64,000 bases of DNA from Psychrobacter sp. APC 3426 (GCF_030408035.1 NZ_JASDCF010000002.1:124001-188000), one strand, 5' to 3'; counted from the first letter of the stretch, positions 55,020 through 63,496 are shown. Numbers and translations: made by a program. Notes: a model not told the origin generated them from the letters alone.

Positions 55020-56261
55020 ATGCCTTTAACCCATACAGTTATCAATAAGCTACAGCCCAGTAGCACCTCTATTGATACAAAGCGACCAGACAAGCACAGT
55101 GATGGTAACGGACTGCAGTTATGGGTTCGTTACACGGGCGTTAAATCATGGATCAGTGCCTACCGTTGGCAAGGTAAACAGCAAACCCTCACTATTGGTA
55201 CCTATCCAGTAATGAGCCTTCAAAATGCACGCCAGCGTAATATTGAGATTAAACGCTTAATAGCGGATGGTGTGAACCCTAAAGACCATAAGAAAGAGCA
55301 GCAAGCCAACCAAGACGGCAAGAAGATATTTGATACAGTCGCCCAAGACTGGTATGCCGAACGTAAGACCTACCTAGCAGAAAGCACCTTCTCTCGTAAT
55401 TACTCTGCATACATGCGTGATGTTAAGCCTTCTATTGGCCATAAAAATATAGATGATATAACTGCGCCTGATGTCTTAGCTATTGGTAAGGCAGTAGAAG
55501 CACGCGGCGCTGGTGAAATGGCGAAGCGTACCATTAGAGAAGTTGGCCAAATATTCAAACACGCCATACGTAATGGACTTGCAATTCATAATCCTGCTAC
55601 CGACCTAGCAGAGGCTATCAAACCGCGTAAAACCGTGCACCACAGCCGTGTAACCTCTCAACAGCTACCTAAACTACTTCAAGATATTAACGCCTATGAC
55701 GGTGATTTACTGGTCAAGTTAGGCTTATGGTTTATGTGCTATACCTTTGTTCGTACCAGTGAGCTACGATTCATGGAATGGTCTGAGATTGACTACAAAC
55801 ACGGTCTATGGCGAATACCTGCTGAGAAGATGAAAGCCAGACGTTTACACATTGTGCCATTAGCACCGCAAGCAATGGCGATATTAGAACAGATTAGGGA
55901 ACTAGGTTTCTCGAATCAATATGTTTTCTTTAATACCTCAACACGTAAGCCATACAGTCAAAATGCTTTCATTACTGCCCTATGGCGAATGGGATATAAA
56001 GGGCGTATGACAGGTCACGGCTTCCGCGGTCTTGCCAGCACGACCTTACATGAAAAAGAATTTATGCACGAAGCGATAGAACTACAGTTGGCACACGATA
56101 GAGAGAACAAAATCAGCGCAGCTTACAACGGTGCTCAGCACCTACCATACAGAATTGACATGATGCACCAATGGGCAGACTTCATTGATGATGCTTATGC
56201 TGGCAAGTTAGATAACGTTATTCATGCCAGTTTCAAACAACAGACACAAAAGCATGGCTAA
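55020..56261 (+). CDS. int: P4-type tyrosine recombinase (integrase)
   Basis: Integrates and excises the element. 413 residues. N-terminal arm-binding DUF4102 domain (LTHTVINKLQPSS..., GNGLQLWVRYTGVKSWISAYRWQGKQQTLTIGTYP), core-binding domain about 110-200, and the catalytic domain with Arg in FVRTSELRFMEW, HGFR box (TGHGFRGLAST), His in QLAHDRE and nucleophile Tyr in ISAAYNGAQ. All active-site residues are present. Start ATG 55020 after AGGATAGG. It points away from ssrA. Confidence 0.95.
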   Translation: MPLTHTVINKLQPSSTSIDTKRPDKHSDGNGLQLWVRYTGVKSWISAYRWQGKQQTLTIGTYPVMSLQNARQRNIEIKRLIADGVNPKDHKKEQQANQDGKKIFDTVAQDWYAERKTYLAESTFSRNYSAYMRDVKPSIGHKNIDDITAPDVLAIGKAVEARGAGEMAKRTIREVGQIFKHAIRNGLAIHNPATDLAEAIKPRKTVHHSRVTSQQLPKLLQDINAYDGDLLVKLGLWFMCYTFVRTSELRFMEWSEIDYKHGLWRIPAEKMKARRLHIVPLAPQAMAILEQIRELGFSNQYVFFNTSTRKPYSQNAFITALWRMGYKGRMTGHGFRGLASTTLHEKEFMHEAIELQLAHDRENKISAAYNGAQHLPYRIDMMHQWADFIDDAYAGKLDNVIHASFKQQTQKHG

Positions 56262-56378
56262 CACCATGTTTTAACCACTTTGCAAGGCTAGGGGTTGCTC
56301 CCGAACGACAGGTATTCACACCCTTGAGCTGTCACCGCCTTGCTCCTATTTCAAGCTAAGGGTGTAGGGGTGTGGACC

Positions 56379-57785
56379 ATGGGACTATTGGCTAAAACTA
56401 TACAGCAAAATAAGAAAAATTTTATAAAGCTATCTGAAGCTATAACCATTGTTGCTAATATTACTAATGATAGTGAAGAAGATGTGGTGCGGTTTTTTCA
56501 TTGTACTTCCACGCCAATTTATGCGGAATGGCTTGAAGGAATAGAGTTGTTCCGTGACAACGGTTATGGCGGATATTACCCGGGTGGTGAATTTTTAGTA
56601 GCAATAGATTATTATTGTGGTGATATTAAGAATTACCATAACTTGCGCGAAGATGAGTTTTTCCGCAGCGCTTATTTGGAAAAAGACAAGTTCTTCAGTA
56701 AGGATTTAATTGACATTTTAGGGGTGAGCTTTGAGATAGAAAACTTTGACTTATCAGAAGCAATGCCCAGTTTTGAAAATAAAGAAATAGAAGATATTAC
56801 TAATAGAAAGATGGAAGATAGGCGCAGAAAATATATTGCTGTAAATGATTTTGTAAACAGTTTGAGCAAAGGTAGTGACTTTAAACAAGGTGGAAGCTTT
56901 GGAGCAGGAAATCCATTAAGGGTTGCCATTGAGGGGATACTTGAGAGTATCCCGCTAAATGATATTGGTTTATATAAACTAGAAGGGACAGTGTATTCGT
57001 TAGTTTCTCAAGCAGATAAATACAAAAATTCTACCGAGGTATTACGGACTTTTTACGGTGTCCTCGATGATGATCAAACGGGTACAGTGACATCAGATAG
57101 GGAGCCATTCAAAGGCTTTTACTTTAAGTATTCAGATGTGGGCTATCTGATTGGTTCGGATTCTAAAGCTATTGAAATAGAAGATACCGAGACACGTACT
57201 AATGAAGAGGTGGGTACTAACCAGCTAAAGTATGACGATGAAGTTAGTGATCAAACCGTTGAAAAACTTAAAAAGATGACGGCAGACTATGAAGATCTTA
57301 AGTTGAAGTATGAAGAGCTTGAAAGGCAGAACAAAGGTCCTTTTGATAAGATTGAGCAGCACAAACAAGATAATAGTGAGGAGTTAAGACAACATTGGGA
57401 ATCTGAAAGCATAAAACATAAATCTAAAATAGAAGAGCTTGAGACTGTAATAAAAGGATTTAGTGATATCGAAACATTAAGTCAGGATGGCGATTGGCAA
57501 CTATACAATTGGAAGTCCATGGATGAAAATCAATATCCGCCTGAGTTACATTTAGTGATCGAAATTTGGAAAAGGTATTACAAAGCTAGTGATACAGAAG
57601 ATATTACACGATTTAATACTCATAAGTTTAATCGAATAACTAAAGAGTTAAATTTAAAGGATGGCAAGTTAAAAAGTAGAATTAGATCAGTATTAACTCC
57701 TTTAAAGAGTAAAAAGACCTCGACCCCCCTTCTTGTTACTTTAAGAGATGTTGACATCCTTTATAACGATAAAATGATTGATTAA
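56379..57785 (+). CDS. Hypothetical prophage protein with central coiled coil
   Basis: 468 residues from ATG 56379 (AGGGG ribosome site upstream; an earlier TTG at 56340 is unlikely). I do not recognise it. N-terminal half is globular and aromatic-rich (WLEGIELFRDNGYGGYYPGGEFL); residues about 290-375 form a Glu/Lys coiled coil (LKKMTADYEDLKLKYEELERQ); the C-terminal part is basic (KSRIRSVLTPLKSKK) and could bind nucleic acid. AT-rich compared with its neighbours, on the cargo side of int and outside the replication operon, so it may be an accessory gene of the element. Confidence 0.65.
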   Translation: MGLLAKTIQQNKKNFIKLSEAITIVANITNDSEEDVVRFFHCTSTPIYAEWLEGIELFRDNGYGGYYPGGEFLVAIDYYCGDIKNYHNLREDEFFRSAYLEKDKFFSKDLIDILGVSFEIENFDLSEAMPSFENKEIEDITNRKMEDRRRKYIAVNDFVNSLSKGSDFKQGGSFGAGNPLRVAIEGILESIPLNDIGLYKLEGTVYSLVSQADKYKNSTEVLRTFYGVLDDDQTGTVTSDREPFKGFYFKYSDVGYLIGSDSKAIEIEDTETRTNEEVGTNQLKYDDEVSDQTVEKLKKMTADYEDLKLKYEELERQNKGPFDKIEQHKQDNSEELRQHWESESIKHKSKIEELETVIKGFSDIETLSQDGDWQLYNWKSMDENQYPPELHLVIEIWKRYYKASDTEDITRFNTHKFNRITKELNLKDGKLKSRIRSVLTPLKSKKTSTPLLVTLRDVDILYNDKMID

Positions 57786-57839
57786 ACAAGGTGGCACCTT
57801 AAGCGGCCACCCTAAAGTATGCTATAGGATTTAGATGCA

Positions 57840-57918
57840 CTCAAGTTTGAGCACAACTATTTAATTGTCCTCAGGGTTGAGGGTGTCTATTTAGGTGTCC
57901 CCAAATTTGGGGACACCT
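57840..57918. promoter_or_regulatory. Palindromic operator-like sites in the early control region
   Basis: A perfect 26-bp palindrome at 57893-57918 (arms AGGTGTCCCCAAA / TTTGGGGACACCT) and a shorter one, CTCAAGTTTGAG, at 57840-57851. The related CTCAAATTTGAG occurs at 59265-59276. They lie in the 418-base gap before the early operon and look like binding sites of dimeric regulators. Confidence 0.5.
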
Positions 57919-57955
57919 ATTCCTTATCATAATACTTGTCGTTACAAACCCAAAA

Positions 57956-57986
57956 GAAAGGTGAGCTTAAATGCTCGCCTTTTTTA
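57956..57986 (+). terminator. Terminator before the early operon
   Basis: GGTGAGC and GCTCGCC (one G-T pair) with a six-base loop, then six T. Confidence 0.8.
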
Positions 57987-58203
57987 TTGTCAAAAATTCA
58001 ACTCATACAAAAATAGCATTCTATCTATTTGGGATGAATTGGCATGCTAATTAGGGTGCTATTTGAGCAGGGTGCCACCCTACGCCAACGGTATTACTTT
58101 AAGCCGCCACTATTGCCTACCACCATACCTCTAGTACTAGCATAACCATGTAAGTCGCCACATCACGTTGCGACACGTAACCCACCGATACGGAGTTATA
58201 AAC

Positions 58204-58488
58204 ATGACTATCACAGACACGCCAGTTATCCCTTTCACTTCTAATAACGTAGGTAGTGCTGAACAAGAGGCAGGAAACAGCCCTCTTAAACACTTACCTC
58301 CTCAGGGAATGAGCCGAGCCAGCCAGCTCTTGCCCTTTGTACCTTTTAGCAAAACCACACTTTTCGAGTGGTCGAAAGACGGACGTTTTCCAGCACCTGT
58401 TAAATTATCTTCAACTATGACCGCATGGCGTAATAGTGAGGTCATCGCATGGCTTGAAGGCCAATCGGCAGACGCAGAAGGGGTGTAA
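58204..58488 (+). CDS. AlpA-family transcriptional regulator
   Basis: 94 residues from ATG 58204 (GGAG site upstream). The MerR-like wHTH core is FVPFSKTTLFEWSKDGRFPAPVKLSSTMTAWRNSEVIAWL, the typical AlpA/phage regulator motif, preceded by a Ser/Asn-rich tail. AlpA proteins often control integrase or excision in elements with P4-type integrases. First gene of a run with gaps or overlaps of only a few bases. Confidence 0.85.
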   Translation: MTITDTPVIPFTSNNVGSAEQEAGNSPLKHLPPQGMSRASQLLPFVPFSKTTLFEWSKDGRFPAPVKLSSTMTAWRNSEVIAWLEGQSADAEGV

Positions 58489-58490
58489 CA

Positions 58491-59210
58491 ATGATTGCTC
58501 CACGGCAGACAGTAACAACAACACAAACAGACACTATCAAAGCGCACCTTATGACTGGTGCAAGCATATCGACATGGCAGGCTTACGAGAGCTACCAAAC
58601 TACATGCCTTGCCCAACGCGTCCATGATCTGCGAAAAATCGGTATGGAAATACAGAGTAAGTCCACTGTCAAAAATGGTAAACGATTTAACCTCTACTGG
58701 TTAGAGGAAAAAGAGCGTGCCCGGTACGTGAGCGGTAAGGTTATTACGCCTACCGATGTTCGCGGAACGGGCGACGGCGTTGATGCCAGAACACTTGCTA
58801 ACAACGGAGTATGGGTGTCGAATGACTATATCGATAACCTATTAAGCACCTTAACCACGTGCGCCAAGAATATCAACCTAATGGCAAAATTTGCCGACGT
58901 AGAGGATGCCGAAGAAGGCAATAAGATTAATAACTACTCGATGGAAGTGTCGGATATCGCCATGAGCGTCTCGCAGGCATCCTCGAGTGTTGGACCGCAC
59001 CCTACCAGCGCCGATATTATTGGCATATGGCTTACGCATGAATTCCTTAAGCAGGTAAAGCTATCTATTGATGGTAGCGCGCGCAGCTTGGGTGCAATGG
59101 TCATAAAGTCTCGGCTTACCGATGCTGGCATGAATGATGGTGCCAGTGAGTCGTCAATGCGATTGGCTGAAATAAGCGCAAGCATAGAGGAGTTGATCAC
59201 CAATGAGTAA
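58491..59210 (+). CDS. Phage protein with N-terminal helix-turn-helix
   Basis: 239 residues. N-terminal ~75 residues match the HTH_39-type fold (IKAHLMTGASISTWQAYESYQTTCLAQRVHDLRKIGMEIQSKSTV...YWL), found in many phage early genes. The remainder is not recognised and is rich in short helices. An AAGGGG site precedes ATG 58491; it overlaps the next gene by 8 bases. Probably DNA-binding and regulatory. Confidence 0.65.
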   Translation: MIAPRQTVTTTQTDTIKAHLMTGASISTWQAYESYQTTCLAQRVHDLRKIGMEIQSKSTVKNGKRFNLYWLEEKERARYVSGKVITPTDVRGTGDGVDARTLANNGVWVSNDYIDNLLSTLTTCAKNINLMAKFADVEDAEEGNKINNYSMEVSDIAMSVSQASSSVGPHPTSADIIGIWLTHEFLKQVKLSIDGSARSLGAMVIKSRLTDAGMNDGASESSMRLAEISASIEELITNE

Positions 59211-59775
59211 TTGCATCAAAATTGATATAAAACCTAACCACGGCTCAAATTATAGCTATAAACACTCAAATTTGAGTATTAATGATATGAATTTGATACT
59301 TGTTGATAGTATTTCGAGTGCAATTGATAAGATGAAAGACACTACAGCAAGCATAACTTTAGGGCTGCTATTTTCTGATGTAACACCGGTTATTACCCAC
59401 TTATTTGATTTTAGCGATTGTAGAAAACAATGCTTTACAAGTCATGACAACAAGCGTTATTATAGACCTACTACTAAACTAATAGCGGTTAAGCCAAGCC
59501 GTCATACATTGGCTATTTTTGTGCCTATAATTTGCCTGACCACTAATCAGCAAATGAATAAGGGCATAAATAAAAATAAGTCTGCATTGCAGGCACGTCA
59601 TAAATATAGCACTGTCGAAAGTGCGAACATCTATGACGGGTTGATAGAGCCTAATACAATAGCCTTCGTGGTGAATAAGCTCAACCGTCTATTAGCGGTA
59701 GTTAAGACCCGTCGCCCTTTTTTTATGGGTGACCACAAACTAACTAATCTAATAGGAGCTATCCATAATGGGTAA
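59203..59775 (+). CDS. Hypothetical prophage protein
   Basis: 190 residues, not recognised. Basic, no membrane segment, no motif that I can name. GAGGAG site before ATG 59203; overlaps both neighbours by 8 bases, so it belongs to the same transcript. Near its start lies the palindrome CTCAAATTTGAG (59265-59276), which may be an operator within the gene. Confidence 0.6.
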   Translation: MSNCIKIDIKPNHGSNYSYKHSNLSINDMNLILVDSISSAIDKMKDTTASITLGLLFSDVTPVITHLFDFSDCRKQCFTSHDNKRYYRPTTKLIAVKPSRHTLAIFVPIICLTTNQQMNKGINKNKSALQARHKYSTVESANIYDGLIEPNTIAFVVNKLNRLLAVVKTRRPFFMGDHKLTNLIGAIHNG

Positions 59776-60349
59776 TTCGAACACTACTGCATCAAACAAA
59801 ACCTCTAAAATTACCACTACTCCAAAAATTGCCCCAACTGCCAATCAAATAACCTTTGATATTGGTGATGCTGTGCTGTGTCCGTCTGTTGGCGATGGTC
59901 TTTACACACTATTCAACGACAAAGAGAATGGTTGCTTGTGCTTTACCACTAATAGCAAAACATACCACTATAGGTCTGATGGCAAGGTCAGCCGTGATGA
60001 CAACACTCCTTCTTTATTTCATAACACCCCAGCGAACCGCCAAGCGATAGCTACGCTATATAACGACGATCCACTACCAAAAAAAACCACCGAAACCAAT
60101 GATATTACTCTGCCAGTTGAAACGCTAAAAAGCATTGCTAGTGAAATGGATGGCGCGAGCCAAGCCTTGCATGATGTGGGTCTACTGTTAAATATGATTT
60201 ATCGAGAAAAGATAAATCCTCGTCAAGCCATCGCGCTGGCACGCTTATCACACGACTCCACCAACGTATGGTCCGAGATTTTATATGACACCTTGGAGTC
60301 GGTTAATAACACCATATCGTCTGTCAGCACTGCTAGTGTAGGGGTGTAA
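59768..60349 (+). CDS. Hypothetical prophage protein
   Basis: 193 residues, not recognised. The N-terminal ~20 are Thr/Lys/Asn-rich; then FDIGDAVLCPSVGDGLYTLF and TYHYRSDGKVS suggest a small beta domain; the C-terminal half is helical (SIASEMDGASQALHDVGLLLNMI). Start ATG 59768 with AGGAG upstream. Confidence 0.6.
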   Translation: MGNSNTTASNKTSKITTTPKIAPTANQITFDIGDAVLCPSVGDGLYTLFNDKENGCLCFTTNSKTYHYRSDGKVSRDDNTPSLFHNTPANRQAIATLYNDDPLPKKTTETNDITLPVETLKSIASEMDGASQALHDVGLLLNMIYREKINPRQAIALARLSHDSTNVWSEILYDTLESVNNTISSVSTASVGV

Positions 60350-60351
60350 CC

Positions 60352-60492
60352 ATGAAAAACAGTTACCCACCACCGAAGCAGAGCCGTCGGCGCGCTAAGC
60401 GTAAAAATCACTATACGAAGTACCAATCTTCGCGTAAGCCTTCCAAAAAAAGCCGCAAGCATGGAGGGAGTGATGACTACCGCACCGCGTAA
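60352..60492 (+). CDS. Very basic 46-residue protein
   Basis: Starts at ATG 60352, two bases after the previous stop, with AGGGG upstream. About 17 of its 46 residues are Lys or Arg (PKQSRRRAKRKNHY, RKPSKKSRK), so it would bind nucleic acid or be structural. Overlaps the next gene by 20 bases. Too short for standard gene calls; supported mainly by spacing. Confidence 0.5.
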   Translation: MKNSYPPPKQSRRRAKRKNHYTKYQSSRKPSKKSRKHGGSDDYRTA

Positions 60493-60718
60493 AACTAACA
60501 GCCACAAAAAAGCCCAAGCGATTCGCTCAGGCTTCTTGGAACTGATAAATACTTTTTTGCTAACTCCACAGCAAGGATTAGCGACATCATTCATGTCAGT
60601 GGTTAATAACCACACCGAAGATAATAGCATAACTGTCTGCGATACAACATCCGTTCAAGCAACTAAATGCGATAAATCAAAAAGCTTACGGCCCGCTAAT
60701 CGATGGAGGGCTGAGTAA
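60473..60718 (+). CDS. Small hypothetical prophage protein
   Basis: 81 residues from ATG 60473, chosen over ATG 60461 because GGAGGGAG lies directly before it. Basic N terminus (TAPRKTNSHKKAQAIRSG), then a helical region and a basic tail. Not recognised. Its stop overlaps the next start (TAATG, 60716-60720). Confidence 0.55.
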   Translation: MTTAPRKTNSHKKAQAIRSGFLELINTFLLTPQQGLATSFMSVVNNHTEDNSITVCDTTSVQATKCDKSKSLRPANRWRAE

Positions 60719-61779
60719 TGAGCGACGACAAACAGAAAAACGAAGGTGAGGGCTTATACCAGTCGAAGCGGCATAAATGCCCTAACGGTATGATTGATGA
60801 CGAAAGACAAGAGCTACTAAACAATGATTTCACAAGAGTGCCAAATATAATTTTTCAGATGCAGAAGGTTCTGAAAAATGGAAGTGTCTACGCCTGTCTT
60901 CAATTTATTTGGTGTAAAACTGGTGGTTGGGGTCGCAATAAGGACACGATTTCCTACTCACAATTTGTTAACGATAAGCGATACGGTACTGGGTTAAGTC
61001 TAAAAACAATACGCAGATCAGTAGAAAAACTAGCTGATTTAGGCGTGGTAACTATGTCACCAAGTTTTAATAATATGCATGAATTCTCACTAAATATTTC
61101 TAGAATCAGAGATTTAGTAGGCGAACAAGAGTGGTCAAATAGACCACCCTTAGAGAATGAAAGCATGGTCAATTTGTCCCAAAGCATGGTCAGTTTGTCC
61201 GAAGGTGTGGTCAATTTGTCTGACAAGCATGGACAATCTGACCACCACATAAGAACTACTACACAAGAACTATTACATAAGAATACTAGTGATAGTGATG
61301 AGGTTGAAAAAGATGAGCCTAAAAAGATTGATATATTAACCGAACAAGCAAGATCCCTAGTTGACTATTGGAATAATAATCACGGTAAAAATAAATCAGC
61401 AGACGTGAAACCTAGTGTTTGGTTAGACAAGGTAAAAGCGAGACTTAAAAAGTTTTCTTCAGATGAAGTTAAGTTAGCAATGCTTAGTGTGATTCAAAGT
61501 TCATGGCATCAGCAAAATGGTCAAGTATTGATTAAGAACGCAATCAGCAGTGACCAACGATGTGATGAAGCAATATCTCGCTACCACCAGTCACGTCCAA
61601 TAAGTTATCAGGGGAATAATCATGCGAACAATCAATCAGCTAACAGCCAGCATCAGCAATTCGACACTAGCACCACAGCAGGCTATGCAGCCAAGCTCGA
61701 TGCAGATGCAGAACGATACTATGCAGAGCAAGCAAGAGCCCAGCAATCAATTAACGGAAGCATTGAGAACGCTTTTTAA
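60718..61779 (+). CDS. Replication protein O-like initiator
   Basis: 353 residues. The N-terminal half matches the phage replication protein O family: FTRVPNIIFQMQKVLKNGSVYACLQFIWCKTGGWGRNKDTISYSQF, and GLSLKTIRRSVEKLADLGVV, a winged helix. It should bind the phage origin. The DNA encoding residues about 149-176 consists of 21-bp repeats (SMVNLSQ, SMVSLSE, GVVNLSD). The C-terminal part is Gln/Asn-rich. The last 158 bases are shared with the next gene in another frame. Confidence 0.8.
   Translation: MSDDKQKNEGEGLYQSKRHKCPNGMIDDERQELLNNDFTRVPNIIFQMQKVLKNGSVYACLQFIWCKTGGWGRNKDTISYSQFVNDKRYGTGLSLKTIRRSVEKLADLGVVTMSPSFNNMHEFSLNISRIRDLVGEQEWSNRPPLENESMVNLSQSMVSLSEGVVNLSDKHGQSDHHIRTTTQELLHKNTSDSDEVEKDEPKKIDILTEQARSLVDYWNNNHGKNKSADVKPSVWLDKVKARLKKFSSDEVKLAMLSVIQSSWHQQNGQVLIKNAISSDQRCDEAISRYHQSRPISYQGNNHANNQSANSQHQQFDTSTTAGYAAKLDADAERYYAEQARAQQSINGSIENAF
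61163..61245 (+). other. Iteron array, putative phage replication origin
   Basis: Four copies of GCATGGTCAATTTGTC-like repeats starting at 61163, 61184, 61205 and 61227 (spacing 21, 21, 22; the last degenerate), inside the O-like gene, followed by an AT-rich stretch (61250-61320). In lambda the origin iterons lie in gene O in the same way. Confidence 0.7.
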
Positions 61780-62323
61780 ACAATGGAAAGCGTGGTTTAA
61801 AAACAAGATGAAAACCCGTGAAGATGATTTTGACTGGTCCTTCGATATGGTTTTAGTTTGGGCTCGTTACTTAACCATGAAAGCCATTACCCAAACTGAA
61901 TTTAATAAAGCTAGTGAATTATCGTTTGATGAAGATTGGGTACCAAGTAATGCTAAAGAATTTTTGGCACTAGCACGAGTACAGAAAGCCAGTGAATATC
62001 CATCAGCACATGCAGCCTTTGACAATGCATGCAACCAATGTGGATTGATTGAGGATAAATATGTTAAGCGCCAGTGGCTGCATGCAGTGGTCCTAGAGAC
62101 AGCAAACCGTATTGGCTGGGGAAAGCTTAAAAACGCTAATGAGTATTTTCTAAAGACATTCACATGTGTGTATGAGCAAGTGATTAGTGAGCATCAGAAT
62201 GGGTCCACGTTCGTTATCCCTAAGTCACATCAAGTTAAGTATGAGCGCACCGTGGTTAAGCCTGGTAGTGAGGCAGATAGGAATATTAGTGAGAAGTTGG
62301 CGAAGTTACGGAGGGTTGTATGA
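61622..62323 (+). CDS. Replication protein P-like, putative helicase loader
   Basis: 233 residues. Central helical domain (TLFKQWKAWF, FDMVLVWARYLTMKAITQTEF, WVPSNAKEFLALARVQ) and a second one (KRQWLHAVVLETANRIGW, YFLKTFTCVYEQVI) resemble lambda P, which delivers DnaB to the O-bound origin. Start ATG 61622, seven bases after AGGGG, lies inside the O-like gene, giving a 158-base out-of-frame overlap; the family-like core begins only beyond that gene's stop. Confidence 0.65.
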   Translation: MRTINQLTASISNSTLAPQQAMQPSSMQMQNDTMQSKQEPSNQLTEALRTLFKQWKAWFKNKMKTREDDFDWSFDMVLVWARYLTMKAITQTEFNKASELSFDEDWVPSNAKEFLALARVQKASEYPSAHAAFDNACNQCGLIEDKYVKRQWLHAVVLETANRIGWGKLKNANEYFLKTFTCVYEQVISEHQNGSTFVIPKSHQVKYERTVVKPGSEADRNISEKLAKLRRVV

Positions 62324-62370
62324 AACATCTGGCATGGCCAACTACTTTGAACGTACCGATACATAAATGA
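62320..62370 (+). CDS. Possible 16-residue micro-ORF
   Basis: ATG 62320 overlaps the stop of the P-like gene (ATGA) and has ACGGAGGG upstream. It encodes MKHLAWPTTLNVPIHK and stops at 62370. It could be a short peptide, a coupling device, or the remnant of a longer gene. Confidence 0.3.
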   Translation: MKHLAWPTTLNVPIHK

Positions 62371-62383
62371 TTAAGGGCTCCTC

Positions 62384-62737
62384 ATGAAGATTATAAAATT
62401 CAATAAAAGAGAATACGAAGTTGTCAGTTCATGTGAACACGCCCGCATAAATATCGACAGGGCTACTAGAACGATAAGGTGTATGGTTTGCTTTGAACTA
62501 TTAGACCCTTTCACTACAGCGATTGAGTATGTGGATGGGCTTGATGAGTACAAGGAAAGGCTAGATGCGTATCGAGAAGACTTGATTCGAGAGAAGGCCT
62601 GCAATAAGTTACTTGCTCGCAAGCTTAAGAATCGCAAAAGAACCAAGTGTGATCATTGCGACAAGATGACAAGCATCAAGGTAAAAGAACCAACGCTTTT
62701 GGAAGTTCGTGCAGAAGTAGAAGGGGATGAAAAGTGA
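62384..62737 (+). CDS. Prophage protein with zinc-finger-like cysteines
   Basis: 117 residues, not otherwise recognised. Cys/His clusters: CEHA (about 17) with CMVC (about 33), and CDHC near residue 89. Between them is an Arg/Glu-rich helix (DEYKERLDAYREDLIREKACNKLLARKLKNR). May bind DNA or RNA. Its TGA overlaps the next GTG (GTGA, 62734-62737). Confidence 0.6.
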   Translation: MKIIKFNKREYEVVSSCEHARINIDRATRTIRCMVCFELLDPFTTAIEYVDGLDEYKERLDAYREDLIREKACNKLLARKLKNRKRTKCDHCDKMTSIKVKEPTLLEVRAEVEGDEK

Positions 62738-63309
62738 TTAGTGTAATAAAGACAAGGTTTGGCGAAAGTCCGTCCTTAGAACTAACCAATGGGGAGTGGC
62801 TGAAAAATGGTATGGGCGCTAAAACTGCCAACCTTAATGGCGGTCATGGCGGATTGTCTGCTGAAGTAAGTTGGGAGGACAAAGAGGCATCTGTTGCTAT
62901 GATCGACGACAAGCCAGCTAAATCGCTGACAAGTATATTGGTATGGGGTGAGGACCCTAATTGGGATTGGTCACGCCATTTTCATGAGGTGGTCTATTAT
63001 TTAGCGGCTAACATGATGAGGCGTTGCAAGGAAGACGGTCGCAAAGCACCGCAGGCATGTACCCATAGCCTGACGGAGCTGGCATGGCTGATGGCGCGTA
63101 TGGTATTACATTTTGAATTGTACGATTTGTGGGATACCTATACGGTTAAAGGTCGCTTGCGGTTCTCAGGCATTGCAGTCAATTCAAACACGTACACTAA
63201 TGTATGGCTGACCTATCAAAAGCAGATGACCCACGATTTATTTAGTATGGTTAGCAAGGCTGATTATTGTGTCAGTTCGTACCGAAGACAGTTAGATGAT
63301 ATGCAATAG
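62734..63309 (+). CDS. Hypothetical prophage protein in the antiterminator position
   Basis: 191 residues starting with GTG 62734 (GGGGA upstream). Contains Trp-rich and helical segments (WGEDPNWDWSRHFHEVVYYLAANMMRRC, LTELAWLMARMVLHFELYDLWDTY) that suggest a helical globular protein. It lies after the replication genes and before tandem terminators, where lambdoid phages carry ninX genes and Q. I see no sequence signature that proves an antiterminator. Confidence 0.55.
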   Translation: MISVIKTRFGESPSLELTNGEWLKNGMGAKTANLNGGHGGLSAEVSWEDKEASVAMIDDKPAKSLTSILVWGEDPNWDWSRHFHEVVYYLAANMMRRCKEDGRKAPQACTHSLTELAWLMARMVLHFELYDLWDTYTVKGRLRFSGIAVNSNTYTNVWLTYQKQMTHDLFSMVSKADYCVSSYRRQLDDMQ

Positions 63310-63393
63310 TTGATACTGCTTGACCCATGCGCCCCGAATGGGGTAGTATTTGTCATACTGGCTTCAGTTGTAAGTAGAGCCGAAGAAATACAA

Positions 63394-63423
63394 GGCGATA
63401 GCTTAATGCTCTCGTCTTTTTTT
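63394..63423 (+). terminator. First of two tandem terminators
   Basis: GCGATAGC and GCTCTCGT (one mismatch, one G-T), five-base loop, then T7. Confidence 0.65.
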
Positions 63424-63436
63424 GTGCCTACGTTTT

Positions 63437-63470
63437 GCCCGTTATGTGATTATCCATAACGGGCTTTTTT
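63437..63470 (+). terminator. Second tandem terminator
   Basis: GCCCGTTATG and CATAACGGGC form a perfect 10-bp stem followed by six T (63465-63470). Confidence 0.9.
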
Positions 63471-63496
63471 ACATCTGCAATTTGACGAGCGCTGCT

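Noticed and set aside
61163..61245. CRISPR array
   Set aside because: Repeats are directly abutting 21-bp coding units without spacers, within a replication gene; iterons fit better.
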